Shown here: positions 7,523 to 16,224 of the stretch, one piece after another
Layout of the letters: each line of letters opens with the position of its first letter
How positions within the stretch are numbered: position 1 is the stretch's first letter
Source: JACOMY01 sp046233115
GTDB taxonomy: Bacteria; Pseudomonadota; Alphaproteobacteria; Kiloniellales; JACOMY01
Reading direction: 5' to 3'
Length of the DNA stretch: 64,000 bases
NCBI GenBank assembly: GCA_046233115.1
Contig: JBJXHM010000004.1
Span: 372,001-436,000 of the forward strand
Made by a program: the position numbers and the translations under genes
The notes under the pieces: model-generated
What the model was told of the DNA's origin: nothing
What the model saw: the letters and a program-made list of their open reading frames with translations, nothing else
Databases searched by the model: none

Positions 7523-10045
7523 ATGGGGCTCTACATCGGAACCACTGGCAACGATTCCCTGACTGGTTCAGCGCTTGCCGACACCATGTTCGGAGCGGAG
7601 GGAAGCGACCAGCTTCTGGGCCTCGGCGGCGACGACTTTCTGCGTGGGGACTCTGGGATCGACTTCAGCCTTTTCGGGGGCGATGGCAACGACCTGATCG
7701 AGGGCGGCAGCGGTCAGGACTTCGGCATCGACGGCGGCACCGGCGACGACACGCTCGTCCTCGACGACGATTTTCAAAGCGATAGTCTCGTCTTCGGGGG
7801 CCCGGGAAACGATACGATCTTCGGCAACGCAGACGTCCTGCTGTTCGGCGGCGACGGTGACGATCGCATCGAGGCCGCCCGCTCCGTCTCGCTCCTCGGT
7901 GGATCGGGCGCGGACTACCTTTACGGCTACCAAGCGATCTACGGCGGTAACGGCAAGGATACCATACGGGGAGAGTTTGATCTCTACGGCGAAGCCGGCG
8001 ACGACACGATCTACGGCAGCCTGATCAATGACAGAAACGTTCTCGGCGGGGACGGGGACGATAGCCTGTTTGGCGCCAACGGCAGCGACGGCGAACTCCG
8101 TGGCGGCAGCGGTCATGATAAGATTTTCGGCGAGGCTGGTGCAGATTTCATTTTGTATGGCGACACTGGTGATGATTGGGTTTTTGGCGGTGATGGAAAT
8201 GACAAATTTCTCAATGGCCGCTTGGGAAATGATTTGATCGAAGCGGGCAGTGGTCTTGACCAATATTTAATAGGAGGAACCGGGGACGATACGCTGAAGG
8301 GAAACAGTGGTCCGGATCGCTACTTCTATGGCGGCCCCGGGGACGACATCATTCGCGGTGGTGCTGGAGCAGACTCCGTGCTGCTAGCTCACGGCGGTAA
8401 CGACACGATCTTTGCCGGCGGCGGAGATGACGCGTTTGTACGGGGGGATACGGGCTCCGATTCGCTTTTTGGAGGCGACGGTGCAGATGGCAGCCTCTTC
8501 GGCGACACGGGTGCAGACCTTCTCTATGGCGGTGATGGGACCGATAGTTTCCTCTATGGGTTCCTTCAGAACGATCGTCTCTTCGGCGGACGCGGTGTTG
8601 ATCAGTTCCTGAATGGCGGCTCCGGCGATGACCGTATCTATGGCGACGGCGGCAGTGACAGCAGTATGAGTGGCGGCAGTGGAGACGATCTCGTTTTCGG
8701 CGGCACGGGCAGCGATTTCCTGCTGGAAGGACAGGTTGGTGACGATTCGCTCTTCGGCGATAACGGCAATGACAGCGTCATCCAGGGCGGCGACGGCAAG
8801 GATCTGATCTTCGGTGGATCCGGGCACGATTCGGCGCTGCGCGGCGGCTCGGGAAGCGATCAGGTGCGTGGTGACTCAGGAGACGATCGCCTCTACGGCG
8901 GCGACGACGGGGATCAGCTCCTGGCCGGTCTGGGCGAGGACACCGCCTATGGCGGCAGCGGCAATGACCAGATGGTCGGCGGCAGCGGCAGCGATACCCT
9001 CTTCGGCGACCAGGGCCGAGACCGGCTGAACGGCGGGTCGGGAACCGACACGGCCTACGGCGGCATCAACAACGACACCTTCATCATCGACACCGGAACC
9101 GATCTGATCTTCGATACGGCCGGAAGCGGAGACGACGTTCTGCGTTCCAACGCCGCCATCTACACTCTGGGCACCGCGGCGGAGGTCGCGATCGAGCGGG
9201 TCAACATCAACACGGCTGCCGGCGCTGCCAAGATGGTCGGCAACGCGAATGACGACCTCTTGATCGGCAATTCCTTCTCCAACGTGCTGCTGGGCAAGAG
9301 TGGCGCCGATCGCCTCAACGGCCGAGGCGGGACCAACACCCTGGCCGGTGGGTCAGGCGACGACACTTTCATCGTCACCTCGTCGGCCGACCGCGTGCGC
9401 GAGTTCTCGGGCAATGGCGTCGACCTGGTGCGCGCCGAGGTGGACTACACTCTGCCGAACGGCGGATCGGACGGCTTTGTCGAGACCCTGCGCCTGCAGG
9501 GCGGCTTCGGCAACATCGACGGCGCCGGCAACAGCCTGGACAACACGCTCCAGGGCAACAGCGGCGACAACGACCTGCGCGGCCTGCAGGGCATCGACAG
9601 CATGGAGGGCGGCGACGGCGACGACCGGCTGTTCGGCGGCCAGGCGGGCGACCGCCTGGAGGGCGAGAGCGGTGATGACACCCTCTACCTTGGCCAGGAC
9701 GACATCGCCTTCGGCGGGTCGGGTGCGGACCGCTTCCGCCTCAACGGCAGCGGTCTGGGCTACGGCGGCTCCGGCGGGCCGGTGATCCGCGATTTTGACG
9801 GGGTCAGCATCAACGCCGGCAACGGCGCCGACAAGCTGCTCTTTGCGACCGGCCTGGAGGTCGGCAGCTTCGCCTACATCGGCGCGGCTGCCTTCTCCGG
9901 CGGCGGCAGCTCCGAGGCCCGCTACGACGGCCCGCGTCAGCTCCAGATCGACAGGGACGGCGACGGCAAGACCGACATGGCCCTGCTGGTCTCCGGACTG
10001 ACCGCCGCCAACCTGCTGACCAGTAGCGACTTCATTTGGCTGTAA
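7523..10045 (+). CDS. RTX calcium-binding repeat protein with 19-residue repeat array
   Basis: An 840-residue beta-roll protein. The ATG at 7523 is preferred over an upstream in-frame start at 7472, because it makes the N-terminus (MGLYIGTTGNDSLTGSA) match the paralogues. From 8003 to 8857 there are 15 uninterrupted units of exactly 19 residues (type D-x-h-x-G-G-x-G-x-D-x-x-h-x-G-x-x-G-x), unlike the 9-residue step of the preceding gene. Two DTFI(V/I)-type spacer modules and the shared C-terminal block (VGSFAYIGAAAFSGGG, ending SSDFIWL) follow, suggesting type I secretion. About 8130-8280 is clearly AT-richer than its surroundings, hinting at a mosaic origin. No catalytic domain is visible, so a structural, adhesive or matrix role is a guess. 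Confidence 0.88.
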   Translation: MGLYIGTTGNDSLTGSALADTMFGAEGSDQLLGLGGDDFLRGDSGIDFSLFGGDGNDLIEGGSGQDFGIDGGTGDDTLVLDDDFQSDSLVFGGPGNDTIFGNADVLLFGGDGDDRIEAARSVSLLGGSGADYLYGYQAIYGGNGKDTIRGEFDLYGEAGDDTIYGSLINDRNVLGGDGDDSLFGANGSDGELRGGSGHDKIFGEAGADFILYGDTGDDWVFGGDGNDKFLNGRLGNDLIEAGSGLDQYLIGGTGDDTLKGNSGPDRYFYGGPGDDIIRGGAGADSVLLAHGGNDTIFAGGGDDAFVRGDTGSDSLFGGDGADGSLFGDTGADLLYGGDGTDSFLYGFLQNDRLFGGRGVDQFLNGGSGDDRIYGDGGSDSSMSGGSGDDLVFGGTGSDFLLEGQVGDDSLFGDNGNDSVIQGGDGKDLIFGGSGHDSALRGGSGSDQVRGDSGDDRLYGGDDGDQLLAGLGEDTAYGGSGNDQMVGGSGSDTLFGDQGRDRLNGGSGTDTAYGGINNDTFIIDTGTDLIFDTAGSGDDVLRSNAAIYTLGTAAEVAIERVNINTAAGAAKMVGNANDDLLIGNSFSNVLLGKSGADRLNGRGGTNTLAGGSGDDTFIVTSSADRVREFSGNGVDLVRAEVDYTLPNGGSDGFVETLRLQGGFGNIDGAGNSLDNTLQGNSGDNDLRGLQGIDSMEGGDGDDRLFGGQAGDRLEGESGDDTLYLGQDDIAFGGSGADRFRLNGSGLGYGGSGGPVIRDFDGVSINAGNGADKLLFATGLEVGSFAYIGAAAFSGGGSSEARYDGPRQLQIDRDGDGKTDMALLVSGLTAANLLTSSDFIWL

Positions 10046-10159
10046 CCTCCGCGCGCCTCTCATCGTTGGACGGGCAGCGGCTGTTCCCGTAGAATGATAG
10101 TAAAGGAAGAGGCCATTACCTGGAAAAATTGGCTTTGAACCATCAGGGGGAACACGACG

Positions 10160-12283
10160 ATGGCTGTGATCTATGGCACCACGGGCGTCAACAACCTGCT
10201 GACCGGCAGCGAGAATCCTGACCAGATCTACGGGCTCAGCGGCAACGACATCCTCTACGGCGAGCGCGGAAACGACACCCTCTTCGGTGGGTCGGGTAAC
10301 GACACCGCCGAAATCGGCGGCCGCGGCGCCGACAGCCTCTTCGGCGGGGACGGCCTCGACCGCAACCTCTTCGGCGACGTCGGCAACGACCTGCTGGACG
10401 GCGGTTCGGGCCTCGACTTCAACTTCTTCGGCGGCAAGGGCAACGACCGGCTCTACGGTGCCAGCGGCGATGACCGCTACCTCGACGGCGAGAGCGGCGA
10501 CGACCTGATCTTCGGCGGCCTGGGTGACGACTTCTACCTGCGCGGCGAAGACGGCAGCGACCGCATCTATGGTGGCAGCGGCGCCGACATCGTGCTGATC
10601 GGCGAGGCCGGAGACGACAGTCTCTTCGGCGGCTCGGGCGAGGACGATTTCCTCTATGGCGAGGCCGCCAACGACCGCATCTACGGCGGCGACGGCAACG
10701 ACGACAACCTGGAGGGTGGCAACGGTAGGGACAGGGTCTTCGGTGGCTCGGGCTCCGACGTCGGGCTCCTCGGGAACAGCGGCCATGATACGATCTACGG
10801 CGGCGCAGGACGCGACGGCCGGCTCTGGGGAGACAGCGGCTTCGACCGCATCTGGGGCGGCGACGGCGGCGACTTCGAGCTGAAGGGCGACGACGGCAAC
10901 GACTATCTCTTCGGCGACAGCGGCCACGACAACTCGCTGGACGGCGGCAGCGGCAACGACTTCATCAACGGCGGCAGCGGCGACGATGCCGACCTCTACG
11001 GTGGCTCCGGCTATGACCGGATCTACGGTGGCGCCGGCGCCGATCACGATCTGCGGGGCGGTGCGCAGCAAGACCTGATCTTCGGCGGCCCCGGCGGAGA
11101 CCGCGAGCTGTTGGGCGGCGCGGCCAGCGACATCATCCGCGGCGAAAACGGCGATGACGGCGGCTTGCGCGGCGGCGGTGGCCCCGACCTCATCTTCGGC
11201 GGCAACGGCAACGACGTCGACCTCGAAGGCGGCGCCGGCCGCGATAGCCTCTTCACTGGCGGCGGCAACGATGCCGGCATAAACGGGGGCGACGGCAACG
11301 ACCGCATCTCCGCTGGCAACGGCAACGACCTGGCCCTGCTGGGCGAGAGCGGCAGGGATGCCCTCTTCGCCGGATCCGGCGACGACCTCTACCTCTATGG
11401 CGGCGAGGACGACGACCGGCTCTTCGGCGGCAGCGGCATCGACCTCGTCCTGGTCGGCGACGAGGGCGATGACAGCATCTACGGCGGCGACGGCGACGAC
11501 GCCTACCTGCTGGGCGACAAGGGCGACGACTTCATCGACGGCGGCAGCGGTGCCGACCTCATGGCCGGCGACAGCGGCGACGACGTCTTCGTGGTCGATA
11601 ACGCCGGCGACAAGGTTTTCGAGTTCGAAGGCGAAGGCACCGACCTGGTGCTGGCGCAGATCGACTTCACCCTGCCCGGCGGCTCGGCCGGCGCCTATGT
11701 CGAGGACCTGTTGCTGCTGCCCGATGCGGCCGCGCTGAACGGCGCCGGCAACTTCCTGGGCAATGAGATCAGGGGCAACACGGCCGGCAACGAGCTCCGC
11801 GGCCGCGGCGGCAAGGACCGCCTGAACGGGCTGGCCGGAGACGACACGCTCGAAGGTGGCTTCGGCGACGACCTGCTGTTCGGTGGTGCCGGCAGCAACC
11901 TGCTGAAGGGCGGCACCGGCGATGACCTGCTGCTGATGGGCCAGGGCGACCAGGCCTACGGCGGGTCCGGCGCCGACCGCTTCCGCTTCAACGGCACCAC
12001 CTTCACCAGCAACGGGCCGACGATCGAGGACTTCGACGGGGTCAGCCTGGGCGTAGCCAACGGCGAGGACAAGCTGGTTTACGCCGCCGGCCTCGAAACC
12101 GGGGTCTTCACCTATATCGGCGCGGCCGCCTTCTCCGGCGGCGGCAACTCCGAGGCGCGCTTTGCCGGCAACCGGCGGGTCGAGGTGGACCAGGATGGAG
12201 ACGGCGCCACCGACCAGGCCTTCCAGATGACCGGCCTCACCGCCGCCAACCTGCTCACCTCCAGCGACTTCGTCTGGTTGTAG
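10160..12283 (+). CDS. RTX calcium-binding repeat protein with 22 perfect 19-residue units
   Basis: A 707-residue RTX protein. Residues 39 to 456 (10274-11527) are 22 consecutive 19-residue units without a single insertion or deletion, each starting D-x-h-x and carrying GGxGxD then h-x-G. Only one of the two spacer modules of the sister proteins is present (DDVFVVDNAGDKVFEFEGEG). The C-terminus has the shared VFTYIGAAAFSGGG and DQDGDGATDQAF blocks and ends SSDFVWL, like serralysin tails that direct type I export. The start ATG follows GGGGGAACACGACG. The exporter is not nearby. It probably forms a long calcium-dependent beta-roll outside the cell; its role is unknown. Confidence 0.88.
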   Translation: MAVIYGTTGVNNLLTGSENPDQIYGLSGNDILYGERGNDTLFGGSGNDTAEIGGRGADSLFGGDGLDRNLFGDVGNDLLDGGSGLDFNFFGGKGNDRLYGASGDDRYLDGESGDDLIFGGLGDDFYLRGEDGSDRIYGGSGADIVLIGEAGDDSLFGGSGEDDFLYGEAANDRIYGGDGNDDNLEGGNGRDRVFGGSGSDVGLLGNSGHDTIYGGAGRDGRLWGDSGFDRIWGGDGGDFELKGDDGNDYLFGDSGHDNSLDGGSGNDFINGGSGDDADLYGGSGYDRIYGGAGADHDLRGGAQQDLIFGGPGGDRELLGGAASDIIRGENGDDGGLRGGGGPDLIFGGNGNDVDLEGGAGRDSLFTGGGNDAGINGGDGNDRISAGNGNDLALLGESGRDALFAGSGDDLYLYGGEDDDRLFGGSGIDLVLVGDEGDDSIYGGDGDDAYLLGDKGDDFIDGGSGADLMAGDSGDDVFVVDNAGDKVFEFEGEGTDLVLAQIDFTLPGGSAGAYVEDLLLLPDAAALNGAGNFLGNEIRGNTAGNELRGRGGKDRLNGLAGDDTLEGGFGDDLLFGGAGSNLLKGGTGDDLLLMGQGDQAYGGSGADRFRFNGTTFTSNGPTIEDFDGVSLGVANGEDKLVYAAGLETGVFTYIGAAAFSGGGNSEARFAGNRRVEVDQDGDGATDQAFQMTGLTAANLLTSSDFVWL

Positions 12284-12636
12284 AGCCGCACCGGATCGCG
12301 GCGGCAAGTATTTACTATCGCCGCTGCCCTTTGGATCGCTTACCATCCCTGTGGGTGGCGTCACGACCCAAGTAACGGCCGCCTTGGTACGGCGCTCAGA
12401 TAGCAATCTCAGCGATGCCTGAGGCAAACAAGGCCAGGTGGATGACTTCGGACGCAAGAGGCTCGCCATTGGGGATTGTAAGCTCGGCATCTACACGGGG
12501 CCGCGAACTCTTACATCTTTGGCGCAAGCCGGACCGTCGCCCCTGTAGCACCGGCGCTCGTCGGGGCGCCCGGCTGGAGTACGAGACACCGCGGGGACCT
12601 GAACACCCGCGGGGGAAACCAACAGGGAGACGAAGA
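12284..12636. other. Intergenic region, 353 bp, no gene recognised
   Basis: The gap follows the third RTX gene. It contains short GC-rich inverted repeats such as GCGGC (12301-12305) and GCCGC (12320-12324) around an AT-rich loop, possibly a weak terminator. A continuous frame upstream of the next gene opens at 12415, but its residues look like translated non-coding sequence (rich in R, P and G) ahead of an obvious signal peptide. I see no RNA gene here. Confidence 0.4.
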
Positions 12637-13254
12637 ATGCAGCAATCTAAGGCGCTTATGCGGGTTGTTCGTGCCGTCGGACTGGGCAGCGGGATGGCGA
12701 TGATGGCGATCGCCCCAGCCTTCACCCCAGCCCTCGCGGCGGATGTTGCCGGCGTCTACCGCGGCTTCCTTGCCTTCGACCTCAAGGGCAAGGAGGTCAA
12801 GGAGGCCCTGATGATCAGCTTCGACGCGGACGGCAGCCTGGTCATGGGAGCGGAGGAAGGCCAGGACGAGCCGGTCGATCCCAACAGCGGGATCGTGACC
12901 AAGAACGACTTCGAGGCGACCAACCTCGGCGTCTGGCGCAGCGCCGAGGGCGGCATGGTGGAGTTCGGTGCCCAGCAGTACCGGGCCGGGTCCCCGATCT
13001 GCGGCGCGATCAAGGAGCAGACCGCGGGCGTGCTGCCGGCCTGCAGCTTCATCTTCAGCGCCAGGCTGCAGCAGAACGCCGAGGTCCGCGGCCAGACCTG
13101 CGATCTCGGCGGCACCGGCGGCGGGCTCACCGTTCAGTCGGTCGATACCAAGACCACGATCACGGATCCCTTCAATCTGGGGCTATCTATCGACTACTGC
13201 CTGACGAAGCTCACCGTGGACGACTTCTTCAAGCTGGCCCCGCTGAAAGAGTGA
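12637..13254 (+). CDS. Secreted protein of unknown function
   Basis: I do not recognise the family. The ATG at 12637 follows AGGGAGACGAAGA and opens a 205-residue protein with a signal peptide: a basic start, a hydrophobic stretch around MAMMAIAPAFTPALA, and cleavage before ADVAGVYRG. The mature domain of about 170 residues begins with a VYRGFLAFDLKGKEV strand pattern. It has four cysteines, at about residues 128, 138, 156 and 189, compatible with two disulfides in the periplasm. Repeated short beta-like segments suggest a small beta-rich fold. It stands alone, between the RTX genes and a strong bidirectional terminator, so the context does not reveal its job. Confidence 0.7.
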   Translation: MQQSKALMRVVRAVGLGSGMAMMAIAPAFTPALAADVAGVYRGFLAFDLKGKEVKEALMISFDADGSLVMGAEEGQDEPVDPNSGIVTKNDFEATNLGVWRSAEGGMVEFGAQQYRAGSPICGAIKEQTAGVLPACSFIFSARLQQNAEVRGQTCDLGGTGGGLTVQSVDTKTTITDPFNLGLSIDYCLTKLTVDDFFKLAPLKE

Positions 13255-13261
13255 CGGCAGA

Positions 13262-13301
13262 GCGGGTCGCGGCGCACCCGAAACCGGCCACCGCGACCCG
13301 C
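13262..13301. terminator. Bidirectional terminator hairpin between convergent genes
   Basis: GCGGGTCGCGG (13262-13272) and CCGCGACCCGC (13291-13301) form a perfect 11-bp stem with an 18-base loop. It sits seven bases after the stop of the secreted-protein gene and 37 bases from the stop of the convergent flavoprotein gene. There is no marked T-tract on either side. Confidence 0.6.
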
Positions 13302-13338
13302 CCGCACAACACTAGCTTCCGCTCTCACAGCCCGCCGG

Positions 13339-15783
13339 TCAGGCCCTGAGCGCGGTGTTCTCCGGGTCGTAGGGGCTCTCGGCGACGATGCGGGCCGGGC
13401 GCATCTGGTCCAGCACGCGGACCTGGCACTCCCGGCCGACCTCGGCCAAGTCGCGGCGCACATAGCCCAGCATCAGCGACTTCTTCACGTGGTGGCCATA
13501 GCCGCCGGCGGTGCCGCGCCCCACCACCTCGCCGTCGATGAAGACCGGCTCGTTGCCGAAGGAATCGGCGTCATCGGCATCGATCTCGATGGTGCAGAAG
13601 GCGTTGGGCACGCCCGCCTGCTGTTGCGCCACCAGCGCATCGCGGCCGGTGAAGTCGCCCTTGTTCAGGCGCACGAAGCGGTCCATGCCGGCCTCCAGCA
13701 CCGTGTTCTCGGCGTTGAGGTCGGTGCCCCAGAGGCGATAGCTCTTCTCCAGGCGCATCGAATCCATGGCGCGCATGCCGACATGGCCCAGGCCATGCGC
13801 CTTGCCGGCCTCGACCAGGGCGTCGAAGAGGTGGTTCTGGAACTCGATCGGGTGATGCAGCTCCCAGCCCAGCGAGCCCACGAAGTTGACGCGGAGCGCG
13901 CGCACGCCGGGCGCGAAGCCCACCGGCATCTCCTGCATGGTGAGCCAAGGGAAGGCCTCGTTGGAGAGCTCGCCGTCGGCCAGGGTCTGAAGCACCGCGC
14001 GGGACTGCGGACCGGCCAGCACGAAGACGCCGTACTGGGTGGTCACGTCCTTCACGAAGACGCTGCCGTCCTTCGGGCTGGCCTTCATGAAGAAGTCCCA
14101 GTCGATGTCGTGCGCCGCACCGGGGCCGACGATGTAGAAGCGCTCGCCATACAGACCGTCGGGCATGCGCGAAATAGTATATTCCGAGCGCACCGATCCC
14201 GACGGGAAGAGCGAATGGGCCAGGGTCATCCGCCCGATCTTCTTCGGGATGGTGTTGGCCACGATGGAATCGAGCCAGGCGCGCGCGCCGGGCCCCTCAA
14301 CCTCGTACTTGGCGAAGGAGGAGAGCTCCATCAGGCCGACACGCTCGCGCATCGCCGCGACCTCCTCGCCGACCGGGGCGAACCAGTTGGAACGGCGGAA
14401 GGAGTAGTCGTCCTTGCGCGCCACGCCAGCCGGCGCGAACCAGTTCGGCCGCTCCCAGCCGAAGCGCTGACCCCAGACCGCCCCCAGCTTGTCCAGGCGC
14501 TCGTAGCAGGGCGTGGTCTTGGCCGGGCGCGCCGCCGGGCGCTCCTCCATCGGGTAGTGGATGATGAAGACGTGGGAATAGGCCTCCTCGTTCTTCACCG
14601 CCGCGAACTTCTTGGTGGTGACGCCGAAGCGGCGCGGATCGACCCCGGTCATGTCGACGCTGGGCTGGCCCTCGACCATCCACTCGACAAGCTGCCAGCC
14701 GGCACCGCCGGCCGCGGTGATGCCGAAGGAATGGCCCTCTGAGATCCAGAAGTTCGGCAGGCCGAAGGCCGGACCGACCATCGGGTTGCCGTCAGGCGTG
14801 TAGGCGATGGGGCCGTTCACGATGTCCTTGATGCCGGCATTCTCGAAGGAGGGCACGCGGTTGATGCAGGCCTCGACATGCACCATCAGGCGCTCCAGGT
14901 CGCCGGGGAAGAGGTCCTTCTCGAAGCCCTTGTCGACGCCGTCGATGAAGCGCGCCGGCGCGCCCTTCTCGTAGGGACCGAGGATCCAGCCCATGCGCTC
15001 CTCGCGCAAGTAGTACTGGGCGTCACTCTCGCGCAGGATCGGCAGCTCCTTGGCGCCGCCGTCGCGATAGTCCTTCAGCACGGGATCGACGTCGGTCACG
15101 ATGTATTGATGCTCGACCGGGATCGAGGGGATCTCCAGGCCGACCATCTTGGCGGTCTGGCGGGCGTAGTTGCCGGTGGCGCAGATCACGTGCTCGCAGG
15201 TGATGTCGCCCTTGGCGGTCTGCACCACCCACTCCAGGCTCTCGTTGCGCGCAATGCCGGTGACCGCGGTGTTCTGGTAGATCTCGGCCCCCATCATGCG
15301 GGCGCCGCGGGCCAGCGCCATGGTGACGTCGACCGGCGCGATATGGCCGTCGGTCGGGTGCCAGAGCGCACCCACCAGGCCCTCCGCGTTGATCAGCGGC
15401 CAGAGCGCCTTGATCTCGTCGACGCCGATCAGCTGGCTATCGACGCCGATGGTCTCTGCCGTGCACTGGTAGTTGCGGTACTCGTCCATGCGGTCGCGAT
15501 TGCAGGCGAGCCGCAGGTTGCCGGTGTTGTGGAAGGAGACGGCCTGGCCGGTCTCGGCCTCCAACTTCTTGTAGAGCTCGACCGAGTACTGGTGGAGCTG
15601 GCCCACCGAGTAGCTCATGTTGAACAGCGGCAGCAGACCGGCAGCATGCCAGGTGGAGCCGGCGGTCAGCTCCGTGCGCTCCACCAGCACCACGTCGGTC
15701 CAGCCCTTCTTGGCCAGGTGATAAAGCGCGCTAACGCCGCAAACGCCGCCACCGATGACGACAACCCGTGCATGGCTCTTCAT
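13339..15783 (-). CDS. Dimethylglycine/sarcosine dehydrogenase-like flavoprotein (FAD + GcvT domains)
   Basis: An 814-residue two-domain enzyme of the DMGDH/SARDH family. The N-terminal DAO-type domain starts with the FAD dinucleotide motif VVVIGGGVCGVSALYHLAKK. It contains GSTWHAAGLLP, whose histidine matches the one that binds FAD covalently in dimethylglycine dehydrogenase. The C-terminal half is a GcvT-like tetrahydrofolate-binding domain (VGLMELSSFAKYEVEGPGA, GSLGWELHHP, MRAMDSMRLEKSYRLWGTDL). It would oxidatively demethylate an N-methyl amino acid and pass the one-carbon unit to THF. Dimethylglycine is a sensible substrate because sarcosine oxidase genes lie in the same window, but related enzymes differ in substrate. 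It is transcribed alone, with a striking set of palindromic repeats upstream. Confidence 0.88.
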   Translation of the reverse strand: MKSHARVVVIGGGVCGVSALYHLAKKGWTDVVLVERTELTAGSTWHAAGLLPLFNMSYSVGQLHQYSVELYKKLEAETGQAVSFHNTGNLRLACNRDRMDEYRNYQCTAETIGVDSQLIGVDEIKALWPLINAEGLVGALWHPTDGHIAPVDVTMALARGARMMGAEIYQNTAVTGIARNESLEWVVQTAKGDITCEHVICATGNYARQTAKMVGLEIPSIPVEHQYIVTDVDPVLKDYRDGGAKELPILRESDAQYYLREERMGWILGPYEKGAPARFIDGVDKGFEKDLFPGDLERLMVHVEACINRVPSFENAGIKDIVNGPIAYTPDGNPMVGPAFGLPNFWISEGHSFGITAAGGAGWQLVEWMVEGQPSVDMTGVDPRRFGVTTKKFAAVKNEEAYSHVFIIHYPMEERPAARPAKTTPCYERLDKLGAVWGQRFGWERPNWFAPAGVARKDDYSFRRSNWFAPVGEEVAAMRERVGLMELSSFAKYEVEGPGARAWLDSIVANTIPKKIGRMTLAHSLFPSGSVRSEYTISRMPDGLYGERFYIVGPGAAHDIDWDFFMKASPKDGSVFVKDVTTQYGVFVLAGPQSRAVLQTLADGELSNEAFPWLTMQEMPVGFAPGVRALRVNFVGSLGWELHHPIEFQNHLFDALVEAGKAHGLGHVGMRAMDSMRLEKSYRLWGTDLNAENTVLEAGMDRFVRLNKGDFTGRDALVAQQQAGVPNAFCTIEIDADDADSFGNEPVFIDGEVVGRGTAGGYGHHVKKSLMLGYVRRDLAEVGRECQVRVLDQMRPARIVAESPYDPENTALRA

Positions 15784-15893
15784 GGCCTGCCCTGCTCCTC
15801 CGCTCGTCCCAGATCGCAGCCGGCCCCGCGATTTCCAGGTCCGGCATCTCGCCGCTTAGCTAGAACCACTGGCCCCAGCCGAGCGAGACAGAC

Positions 15894-15945
15894 TGCGACA
15901 GGTGCCCGTCGCTTTGCGACACAGCCTACCGTCGCTTTGCGACAC
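15894..15945. promoter_or_regulatory. Putative operator: two 17-bp direct repeats, each with a GTCGC-TTT-GCGAC palindrome, plus a half site
   Basis: The 17-mer CCGTCGCTTTGCGACAC occurs exactly at 15906-15922 and again at 15929-15945. Each copy holds the palindrome GTCGCTTTGCGAC, and a third TGCGACA half site lies at 15894-15900. The TGCGACA elements start at 15894, 15915 and 15938, so they are 21 and 23 bases apart, about two helical turns. They lie roughly 110-160 bases upstream of the dimethylglycine-dehydrogenase-like gene and about 280 bases ahead of the Srf-like block. This is the layout of a multi-site operator for a dimeric regulator. The regulator is not identified. Confidence 0.6.
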
Positions 15946-16224
15946 CCGATCGCGCCCTGGCCTGGTGGAACCCCGAAACCTTTACATCGTTGAAGAGCAG
16001 GACAACATGGCTTAGCGTCCCGCCTCGGTAGTCGGTTTCTCTGCCGCAGCGGTCCGGTCATGAGAGGTGCCGGGTGCGCGACGGAGGCCGACGGAAGCTC
16101 AGGCTTCAAGCCACTGCCAGGATGGGGGACGGCCGGGGCTGCGCCCGCTTCGACGGAGCCAGGGGATGGCGAATCGAGGCCGGCGCGTGAAGCGTCTCTT
16201 GAGGGAGGTGGCGAAGCGATCGCG

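Noticed and set aside
9353..12490. Open frame of 1045 codons on the minus strand across the RTX genes
   Set aside because: It is the antisense shadow of RTX repeats: the periodic GGCGGC/GACGAC code leaves the complementary frame free of stops. The protein is low-complexity V/A/E, with no ribosome-binding site, and it runs through two real genes and an intergenic gap.
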